DNA of 64,000 nucleotides, from positions 434,001 to 498,000 of the forward strand of contig JALOAG010000001.1 of NCBI GenBank assembly GCA_023228875.1, read 5' to 3'. The notes beneath the pieces are model-generated. The model worked only from the letters and a program-made list of their open reading frames with translations. It was not told the origin of the DNA and did not search any database. Both the position numbers and the translations under genes were made by a program. The stretch is from Bacteroidia bacterium. Lineage in GTDB: Bacteria > Bacteroidota > Bacteroidia > NS11-12g > UBA955. Position 1 is the stretch's first letter. Each line of letters begins with the position of its first letter. This document shows positions 51,762 through 58,580 of the stretch, piece after piece.

Positions 51762-53087
51762 ATGGCTAATCATAATATAAAGAATTATTTCATAGCATTT
51801 TTAATGTTTGGTACTTGTGTAATGTTGAGTATAAATCAACAAGTGAATGCTCAATGCGTGCTTCCTACTTATGATGTTGTCATAGGAAGTCCAACGAGTA
51901 ATACCAGTTGGACACCTGCAGGAAGTGGAACAACAGGTGGAACAAGAAGTAAAGTTGTTCAAATACATTCCAGTCCCGATATTTTCATGCGCATAACGTT
52001 TATAGCACGTTCCTCTTCGAGCGTTACGCTCTCAAATTGGGATCAGACACCGGCTTCTCCTTTGGATAAAACACGTGGATATACAGAGTCTTGGCAACCA
52101 ATAGTGCGGTTCCCATCTTCAAATTCTGCAACGGATACTGCTTGGGCTGAATTTTTAGTAGAATTTGCTTCAAAAAATGGTTCCGGGTCTAATAGCTTTG
52201 ATAACAACCTCGACACATTTCCTTGTTTGCCTGTTACAATCATTGACCTTGATGGCAGTGGATCAAGTACAGGTTCTAATGCATTTCAAGAAATTAACTA
52301 TGTTAGTGCCCCCTCCGTGCCTTTTGGAATTCCTGGGTCCACCATATCTTCAGGTATGGTCGGAAGTTGGGTTGTGAATGTGAGTGATTTTCCGGTATTC
52401 AATAATATTGATACCATTAATAAGGTCGCAATGGTGCAAATGAATTTTTCATCAATGCAGTTTTTTCAAATCAGAGCAGGTGTCATAGGCAGACGTAGAA
52501 ATAATCCTACTGAGAGGCAATATTCATTCTGGCTCAAACCTTTTGATTCATTAACGAGTTACCTTCCTGTTCATTATTTGAATCAAACTGTATCAGGTAC
52601 AACTCATAGTGTTTTGTATGATTGGAGTACTGCACAAGAAGATAATAACAGCCATTTTGAAATTGAACGCAGTTCTGATGGTGTCTTCTGGAGTAACATT
52701 GGGACCGTTAGCGGTTGTGGTACTTGTGTTGAAGGTCAAACGTATCAATTTGAAGATGAAGCTCCAATGAATGGTTATAACTTATACAGATTAAAACAAT
52801 TTGATTTTAATGGAAAGTTTCAATATAGTCCTATTGTAAAGTATTTTTGGGAAAATCCACTTAATCAAATCAGAGTCTTGCCTAATCCAATCAATGATCA
52901 AGTGCATATAGTTGGAGTTGATTTACCGGATATAAAAATTATATCAGTTGTGGGTGCAGTGGTGTTAGAACAAAAAAGAGTGCAACAGCTTGATGTTAGA
53001 GCATTGCCTGCAGGTTTGTATTTTATTGAAATATCCAATGGACTTGGTTCAACTCAGAGAGTTGTACAGAGAATCGTCAAGCAATAA
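51762..53087 (+). CDS. T9SS-sorted secreted protein, tandem paralogue 1
   Basis: A 441-residue exported protein. Signal peptide cuts near QVNAQ (about 30). The N-terminal module (about 31-265) has no family I recognise; landmarks are VVIGSPTSNTSW, GTTGGTRSKVVQIHSSPDIFMRITF, WAEFLVEFASKNGSGSNSFDNN, IIDLDGSGSSTGSNAF (a possible calcium-binding loop) and PFGIPGS. A fibronectin-like spacer follows (LPVHYLN..HFEIERSSDGVFWSNIG..NLYRLKQFDFNG), then a T9SS type A sorting domain of about 75 residues (LPNPINDQVHIVG, LPAGLYFIEISNG, QRVVQRIVKQ). The N-terminal half closely matches the next gene. A palindrome follows the stop. Confidence 0.82.
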   Translation: MANHNIKNYFIAFLMFGTCVMLSINQQVNAQCVLPTYDVVIGSPTSNTSWTPAGSGTTGGTRSKVVQIHSSPDIFMRITFIARSSSSVTLSNWDQTPASPLDKTRGYTESWQPIVRFPSSNSATDTAWAEFLVEFASKNGSGSNSFDNNLDTFPCLPVTIIDLDGSGSSTGSNAFQEINYVSAPSVPFGIPGSTISSGMVGSWVVNVSDFPVFNNIDTINKVAMVQMNFSSMQFFQIRAGVIGRRRNNPTERQYSFWLKPFDSLTSYLPVHYLNQTVSGTTHSVLYDWSTAQEDNNSHFEIERSSDGVFWSNIGTVSGCGTCVEGQTYQFEDEAPMNGYNLYRLKQFDFNGKFQYSPIVKYFWENPLNQIRVLPNPINDQVHIVGVDLPDIKIISVVGAVVLEQKRVQQLDVRALPAGLYFIEISNGLGSTQRVVQRIVKQ

Positions 53088-53091
53088 TTTG

Positions 53092-53105
53092 GAGTGAGCT
53101 CACTC
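53092..53105. repeat. Perfect 14-nt palindrome after tandem T9SS gene 1
   Basis: GAGTGAGCTCACTC, 4 nt after the stop codon at 53087. It is fully self-complementary. As RNA it could form a 5-bp stem with an AGCT loop, but no T-run follows, so it is not an intrinsic terminator. It could be a protein-binding site or a weak 3' end. Confidence 0.5.
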
Positions 53106-53291
53106 TGAATTTCCTTTCTATCTATGACAAAATTGCGTTCACAACACGTTAAACTTTGACTGATTGTTAAAGTTATAAGTTGTTTTCAAAAATTTTACTT
53201 CAGTTCATCCTTAAAATAGAGGAACGCTTAAGGCTTGGTATATAAATTGATAGAGCCATTAGTAGAAAATTTTAGTGAAGTATTTTCAAAA

Positions 53292-54587
53292 ATGAAAGCA
53301 ATTATTTCTAAGGTCTCATTTACTTTGATAATGAGTGCCATTCTTAGTTTTTCAGATGTGAGTGCGCAATGTGTATATCCTATACACAACGTTGTTATAG
53401 GCAGTCCGGGCAACTATCTTAGTTGGATATCTTCCGGTAGCAGTACGACAGGCGGGACTCGTTCACGTATTGTTCAAATTGGAACTACCCCTGATATATA
53501 TATGCGTATTACCTGGGTAGCTCGTTCTTCTTCAAGTGTAACGCTGGGTAGTTGGGATTATACCGGTGGTGGGTACGGTGATTCATGGCAGCCAACGATT
53601 AATTTTCCTAGATCAACCTCTGCAACAGATACCTCTTGGGCAGAGTTTTTAGTGGAATTTGCTTCTAAAAATGGAGCAGGCGCAAATAGCTTTGATAATA
53701 ACCCTTATACTTTTCCTTGTTTAGCTGCTACTATAATTGACATTGATGGAAGCGGTAATTCTTCAGGCTCAAACTCATTTCGCGAAATGGTTTGCGTAAG
53801 TGCCCCATCAATGCCTTATGGCATTGTTGGTTCTTCAGTTACGTCAGGAACTGTTGGTAATTGGATTGTAAATGTTAGTGGATATGCTGTTTTTAATAAT
53901 ATTGACTCTACTCAACATGCTGCACAAGTGCAGATGAATTTTACTAATGTACAAACTTATAGTATTCGAGTGGGTGTAATTGGGACCCGAAGTGCTAATT
54001 CTACCAATCGTCAAAACTCTTTCTGGTTTTTACCTTTCGGAACTTTAACAACTCCGCTTCCTGTTGTTTATACTCGTCAAAACCTGTTCAATTCAAGTAA
54101 TGAAATTATTTATTATTGGACAACTTCACAAGAAACTAACAATCACCACTTTGATATTGAGAAAAGTACTGATGGAGTATTTTGGGCGAAAATTGGAGAG
54201 CAAAAGGGTGCAGGAACTAGCTATGAGAATAATGATTACTCCTTTGTAGATAAACATCCAATACAGGGAGTAAATTTATATAGATTAAAACAAGTAGATA
54301 TAGACGGAAATTACGAATATAGCCCAATCCAGTCTTCTTATTGGGATACACCGGAGTTTGATGTACAAATCTATCCAAATCCAACAAATGATAAAATACA
54401 TATTGCAGGTGTGGTCAATGCCGATATGAAGATTGTTTCTTTATCAACCGGCAAAGTTGTGATAAATAAGAAAGTTACGGATGAAGTGAGTCTTTCAGAA
54501 CTTCCTTCAGGAATTTATTATATAGAACTTTCCAATGGTGTTGGGTTTGATAATAGAGTTGTTAGAGAGAAAATTATCAAACAATAG
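53292..54587 (+). CDS. T9SS-sorted secreted protein, tandem paralogue 2
   Basis: A 431-residue exported protein with signal peptide ending near DVSAQ. The mature N-terminal region mirrors paralogue 1 almost block by block: VVIGSPGNYLSW, TTGGTRSRIVQIGTTPDIYMRITW, SATDTSWAEFLVEFASKNGAGANSFDNN, IIDIDGSGNSSGSNSF, SAPSMPYGIVGSSV, FNNIDS, and the final NRQNSFWFLPF. The spacer (ETNNHHFDIEKSTDGVFWAKIG) and the T9SS sorting domain (YPNPTNDKIHIAG, LPSGIYYIELSNG, VREKIIKQ) are similar. The frame opens with a TTG at 53235; the ATG at 53292 starts the signal peptide. Its last 11 nt overlap the convergent trmH-like gene. Function unknown. Confidence 0.82.
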   Translation: MKAIISKVSFTLIMSAILSFSDVSAQCVYPIHNVVIGSPGNYLSWISSGSSTTGGTRSRIVQIGTTPDIYMRITWVARSSSSVTLGSWDYTGGGYGDSWQPTINFPRSTSATDTSWAEFLVEFASKNGAGANSFDNNPYTFPCLAATIIDIDGSGNSSGSNSFREMVCVSAPSMPYGIVGSSVTSGTVGNWIVNVSGYAVFNNIDSTQHAAQVQMNFTNVQTYSIRVGVIGTRSANSTNRQNSFWFLPFGTLTTPLPVVYTRQNLFNSSNEIIYYWTTSQETNNHHFDIEKSTDGVFWAKIGEQKGAGTSYENNDYSFVDKHPIQGVNLYRLKQVDIDGNYEYSPIQSSYWDTPEFDVQIYPNPTNDKIHIAGVVNADMKIVSLSTGKVVINKKVTDEVSLSELPSGIYYIELSNGVGFDNRVVREKIIKQ

Positions 54588-55368
54588 ATGTCTTTTGTCT
54601 TCTAGCCTCAAATGCAATCACTGCCGCTGCAACTGACACATTAAGAGAGTCATTTTGTCCTTTCATAGGCACGATGATGTTTGTGAAGTGTTGTTGTCTC
54701 CAAAAAGAAGTAAGCCCTGTAGCTTCAGTACCTAAAACAATGGCACAATGTTGATGGAAGTCGGCTTGATAGTAGGGGAGTGCATTCTCAATGATCGTAG
54801 TAAAAACCTGAACATTTTTAGATAATAACCATTTAGCTACATCTTCTTTTGTTGCAGATGCTTTTGGAACGGAAAAAACCGTGCCTACACTTGAACGAAT
54901 AACATTCGGATTAAAGAAGTCAGTTTTTTCATCGCAAACTATGACTGCATCAGCCCCGCAGCCGTCAGCGGTTCGGAGTATTGCCCCTAAGTTGCCGGGT
55001 TTTTCAACGCTTTCTAATACAATGATTAATGCATCTTCTGAAAGAGTGATTGCATCAAGGTTTGTGATTGGGAGTTGGCAAATAGCAAGACATTCCGCAT
55101 GTTCTTCTCTATAGGATGCTTTACTGAAGAGGGCTTTGCTGAATTGGTATTGATGAGCAATGGATTGAAAGTGCTTATTTTCTTTTTCATTGAGGATTGC
55201 ATTTTCTTCATGGATGAGTTCTGAAATGACAATGCCATTGTCAATTGCCATCATGATTTCTTTTTTTCCTTCAATCACAAATTGTTTGCTCTCCCTGCGC
55301 TCTTTGGGTTTGTTCAGTCTAATTATTTTTTTGAATAAGGGGTTGTCTTTGCTTGTGATTAGATTCAT
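54577..55368 (-). CDS. TrmH/SpoU-family RNA 2'-O-methyltransferase
   Basis: A 263-residue SPOUT methyltransferase. The N-terminal substrate-binding domain (about 1-95, DNPLFKKIIRLNKPKERRESKQFVIEGKKEI) is followed by the knotted catalytic domain with ESVEKPGNLGAILRTADGCGADAVIV (motif 1), FNPNVIRSSVGTVFSVP, IVLGTEATGL (motif 2) and IIVPMKGQNDSLNVSVAAAVIAFE (motif 3). It modifies tRNA or rRNA; the exact target is unknown. The frame opens with a TTG at 55377, but the ATG at 55368 gives the conserved MNLITSK start. It is the last gene of the kdsA-lolD-TPR-DCC cluster. Confidence 0.88.
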   Translation of the reverse strand: MNLITSKDNPLFKKIIRLNKPKERRESKQFVIEGKKEIMMAIDNGIVISELIHEENAILNEKENKHFQSIAHQYQFSKALFSKASYREEHAECLAICQLPITNLDAITLSEDALIIVLESVEKPGNLGAILRTADGCGADAVIVCDEKTDFFNPNVIRSSVGTVFSVPKASATKEDVAKWLLSKNVQVFTTIIENALPYYQADFHQHCAIVLGTEATGLTSFWRQQHFTNIIVPMKGQNDSLNVSVAAAVIAFEARRQKTSIV

Positions 55369-55377
55369 GATAATCAA

Positions 55378-55809
55378 TCAAATAAATTTTTCTTTTAATT
55401 CCGGTGTAGGAATCATGCAGCTTTCTTTTTTGCCAAACCATTTATACCTATTGCGCGAAATAAACATATACAAAATATCGCGCAGAGGTTTTGGAAATAT
55501 CCAACCGATTTGCAGGGGTAGCCATAACCAGCCAATGTGTTTTGCAATTACTAAAGCGGCAGTACTTTTGTCATAAAATCTGTTTTGTGATAAAACAATA
55601 ATGCTTTCGGGTTGTGGGTCTAATTGTAGCGGGAATCCATGTTCTCGAAAGATGTTTGCTGTAGTTTCAGATTGCAATGCCGAAAATAGAAAGCGGTTTT
55701 TGAGGTCACGTTTGATGATAAATTGAACAGAACTGTTGCAGAGGTTACATTCCCCGTCAAAGAATACAATGATTTTTGAATGGTATTTTGATTCGGTTTT
55801 TTTGTTCAT
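55378..55809 (-). CDS. DCC-family (DUF393) thiol-disulfide oxidoreductase-like protein
   Basis: A 143-residue protein with the DCC motif FFDGECNLCNSSVQFIIKRD (D18, C21, C24). The family resembles thioredoxin-like redox proteins but is uncharacterised. Later features are FSALQSETT and PLQIGWIFPKPLRDILYMFISRNRYKWFGK, both standard in DUF393. It starts directly after the TPR gene and ends 9 nt before the trmH-like start, within a tight operon. Confidence 0.87.
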   Translation of the reverse strand: MNKKTESKYHSKIIVFFDGECNLCNSSVQFIIKRDLKNRFLFSALQSETTANIFREHGFPLQLDPQPESIIVLSQNRFYDKSTAALVIAKHIGWLWLPLQIGWIFPKPLRDILYMFISRNRYKWFGKKESCMIPTPELKEKFI

Positions 55810-57027
55810 TTACCTTTTTAATTGTTCCAGTTTGCTATCAATTAAGAGTATGAGCTCATCTTGTTCGGGCAGTAATTCGAGATATAATTTCTTCGCCTCT
55901 TTAAGGTAATTGATGGTTTTTTCTTTGTTGCTTGTATTGAGCAAACCTGCTGTAAAGTAATACAGATTTGCTAAGACCTTTTTATTGGTTGTATATTGGG
56001 GTATCAGTGATTCAAAGAAGGAAATTAATTCAGAGGTCTTGTTGTATTGAGCATAAATCTCAACCAAACCGCCATACACTTCTGCATTTTCTGGGGCTGT
56101 TTCAAAATACAAGGTTGTATATTTTTTATATTCATTCTTTTTAAGTCGTACAGAGATGTCGGTTAGTGCATGAATATTGTCAAGGTTGTTTTTGTTAAGA
56201 TTCCATGCTTCCAAAAAATATTTGTACGCTTCACTATCGTCAGACAGTTCTTCACAAATATAGCCTGCCAACCTGCTGGACTCCGATTTGGGAATGCTGT
56301 CATTATACAATTCTATTGCTGATTTTATAGCGGCTAATGCTGCAATATATTCTTTTCTATACATCTGTGTAAGTGCCAAATTATAATAAGCTCCGGCAAA
56401 CTCAGGGTCTTTGTCAAGCGTAATTGCATAGTAAGTCATTGCCTGATTGTAATCCTCTTTTTGGGAGTAGAGATATGCCATGACATAATATGTTTTAGCA
56501 GATGCAGCCTTGTTTTTGATAGCAATCGGGGCATATTTTTCAATTTTTTTTTCGATTTCACTTTTCTTTAAAATCCAACCTTCGGGATATGTTTTGAGGA
56601 TTTCAAAATAGAATTCACTCACGCCATTATAGAGGTCATATCGCTCGGGATTTTTTTGGATAAGGGTATCAAAAATCTCTTGGATAGGGAAATTCTTCAT
56701 TAAGAAGTTACCCTGTTGTTTGCGCATTTTTTCAATATCTTGATTCTTAGCAAGATTCTCAAATGCAAACATTTGGTGCATAACGGTTGCGATATAATAA
56801 TGGGTGGCTATTTCTTGTTTTGCAAGAAAAATGTCAGGATTGGAATTATGTGGATCAAGGCTGTCCAGAAACTCAAATGCAGTCAAGTACTGTTTGTCTT
56901 TTACTAAGCGATGAGCGTGAGTAAGAGGTGTTTCAGGGGGTTGTGCGCATGACTGCATACAAGGTAAACAGAGTAAAATTAAGAGTAAGGTAAGTGTTTG
57001 ACTTATTTGATAGGTGTTGAATTTCAT
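55810..57027 (-). CDS. TPR-repeat lipoprotein
   Basis: A 405-residue lipoprotein with signal MKFNTYQISQTLTLLLILLCLPCMQSC (lipobox MQSC). The body has tetratricopeptide-like helices, clearest at about 185-260 (KTYYVMAYLYSQKEDYNQAMTYYAITLDKDPEFAGAYYNLALTQMYRKEYIAALAAI), with further degenerate repeats either side. It should act as a protein-interaction scaffold on the periplasmic face of the membrane. It lies 7 nt after lolD, so it may be linked to lipoprotein export; that link is inference from order only. Confidence 0.8.
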   Translation of the reverse strand: MKFNTYQISQTLTLLLILLCLPCMQSCAQPPETPLTHAHRLVKDKQYLTAFEFLDSLDPHNSNPDIFLAKQEIATHYYIATVMHQMFAFENLAKNQDIEKMRKQQGNFLMKNFPIQEIFDTLIQKNPERYDLYNGVSEFYFEILKTYPEGWILKKSEIEKKIEKYAPIAIKNKAASAKTYYVMAYLYSQKEDYNQAMTYYAITLDKDPEFAGAYYNLALTQMYRKEYIAALAAIKSAIELYNDSIPKSESSRLAGYICEELSDDSEAYKYFLEAWNLNKNNLDNIHALTDISVRLKKNEYKKYTTLYFETAPENAEVYGGLVEIYAQYNKTSELISFFESLIPQYTTNKKVLANLYYFTAGLLNTSNKEKTINYLKEAKKLYLELLPEQDELILLIDSKLEQLKR

Positions 57028-57034
57028 TTTCTAA

Positions 57035-57685
57035 CTATATAATTAATCCGTCTTTGATAGTAAGAGTACGGTCGCTTTGACTTGCTAACTCTTTGTTGTG
57101 TGTTACAATAACGAAGGTTTGATTGAATTGTTTTCTTAAATCAAAAAACAGCTTGTGTAAATCTTCAGCATTCTTTGAGTCCAAATTGCCGCTGGGTTCA
57201 TCAGCAAAAATTACTGCCGGACTATTGATTAAAGCTCTTGCTACCGCTACTCGCTGTTGCTCTCCTCCTGAGAGTTGTGATGGTTTGTGTTCAAAACGCT
57301 GTTCTAATTTTAGCAATGACAACAATTCTTTGGCTCGTTCAACCGAAGTCTTTTTATTTTCCTTAGCAATCCATGCCGGAATACATACATTTTCTAAGGC
57401 AGTGAACTCCGGCAATAGGTGGTGAAATTGAAATACGAATCCTATATTTCTATTTCTGAATTTTGAGAGTGCTTTTGAACCTAATTTGTCTATACGTTCG
57501 CCATTGATTTCTAAAAAACCTGCGTCCGGTCTGTCTAAAGTGCCTAAGATATGCAACAGTGTAGTTTTGCCCGCACCTGAATCACCAACAATTGAAATGA
57601 TTTCACCTTTTGCAATGTCTAAATCAATCCCTTTGAGCACTTGCAAATTTCCAAAACTCTTTTGTATATCTTGTGCTTTAATCAT
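57035..57685 (-). CDS. lolD: ABC transporter ATPase, LolD-like
   Basis: A 216-residue ATP-binding protein that in LolCDE powers release of lipoproteins to LolA. Features: GDSGAGKTTLLHILGTLDRPD (Walker A), VFQFHHLLPEFTALENV (Q-loop and LolD-type sequence), QLSGGEQQRVAVARALI (signature) and VIFADEPSGNLDS. The open frame extends to 57715, but the ATG at 57685 overlaps the kdsA stop in an ATGA, which is the natural coupling and gives the usual length. lolC/E permease genes are not in this window. Confidence 0.86.
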   Translation of the reverse strand: MIKAQDIQKSFGNLQVLKGIDLDIAKGEIISIVGDSGAGKTTLLHILGTLDRPDAGFLEINGERIDKLGSKALSKFRNRNIGFVFQFHHLLPEFTALENVCIPAWIAKENKKTSVERAKELLSLLKLEQRFEHKPSQLSGGEQQRVAVARALINSPAVIFADEPSGNLDSKNAEDLHKLFFDLRKQFNQTFVIVTHNKELASQSDRTLTIKDGLII

Positions 57686-58497
57686 GAGATGATTGATTGA
57701 CGAATTCTTGTCCATTGTGTAAGTTTCTCTTCAACTTGGTGCAAAGGCAACATATTCGCTCCATCTGATAAAGCCTTGCTAGGTTCAGGATGTGTTTCCA
57801 TGAAAATCCCATCAACGCCCATGGCAATAGCAGCATTGCCCATTTTGCCTATCAAATGAGGGAGTCCTCCGGTAACACCTGAGCTGGTATTGGGTTGTTG
57901 TAAAGAATGTGTTACATCCATAATAACAGGAAATCCGAACTCTTGCATTGCAGGAATACTTCTAAAATCTACTACTAAATCTGAGTAACCAAAAAAAGTA
58001 CCCCGTTCAGTAAGTAGAATATTGTTGTTGCCTGAATCTTTGATTTTTTGAGCTGCATGTTGCATCGCATTTGGACCTGCAAATTGCCCTTTTTTAATAT
58101 TAATGTATTTGCCTGTTTTGGCGGCTGCTACCAACAATTCTGTTTGACGGAATAAAAATGCCGGGATTTGCAAAACATCTACATATTGTGCTGCCATTTC
58201 AGCTTCAATTTCAGAATGAATATCGGTAACTACGGGTACGCCAAACTCTTTGCGCACATCTGCCAGCCATTGCAGAGCCTTTTCATCTCCTACTCCGGTA
58301 AAAGAGTCCAGACGAGTTCGATTGGCTTTCTTATATGAAGCTTTAAAGATATAAGGAATCTGGAGTTTGTCGCAAACTGTAACAAGGTGCTCTGCAACTT
58401 GCATCATAAGTTCGCGCCTCTCAGCAGCACAAGGTCCTGCAAGAAGAAAGAAATTAGTGCTGCTGGGGTGTGAAATGCCCGGAACGTTTTTAATCAT
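57682..58497 (-). CDS. kdsA: 3-deoxy-8-phosphooctulonate synthase
   Basis: A 271-residue enzyme condensing phosphoenolpyruvate with arabinose 5-phosphate to KDO 8-phosphate for the lipopolysaccharide inner core. Diagnostic motifs: LLAGPCAAE, YIFKASYKKANRTRLDSFTGVG, VTDIHSEIE, INIKKGQFAGPNAM, MDVTHSLQQPN and GVDGIFMETHPEPSKALSDG. The longer open frame begins at 58506 inside the promoter box; the ATG at 58497 is preferred. It is the first gene of the kdsA-lolD-TPR-DCC-trmH-like cluster. Confidence 0.96.
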   Translation of the reverse strand: MIKNVPGISHPSSTNFFLLAGPCAAERRELMMQVAEHLVTVCDKLQIPYIFKASYKKANRTRLDSFTGVGDEKALQWLADVRKEFGVPVVTDIHSEIEAEMAAQYVDVLQIPAFLFRQTELLVAAAKTGKYINIKKGQFAGPNAMQHAAQKIKDSGNNNILLTERGTFFGYSDLVVDFRSIPAMQEFGFPVIMDVTHSLQQPNTSSGVTGGLPHLIGKMGNAAIAMGVDGIFMETHPEPSKALSDGANMLPLHQVEEKLTQWTRIRQSIIS

Positions 58498-58503
58498 GAA
58501 GCG

Positions 58504-58511
58504 CAAAAATA
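58504..58511 (-). promoter_or_regulatory. Bacteroidota -7 box for kdsA
   Basis: TATTTTTG followed by C on the minus strand, 6 nt before the kdsA ATG at 58497. Near-leaderless mRNA predicted. No clear -33 TTTG. Confidence 0.42.
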
Positions 58512-58580
58512 GTCATTGCACGGTGAATTATTGGATTGTGTTTGAACTTTTTGAACTGTGGTAACTATGAAAAGTGAAAA

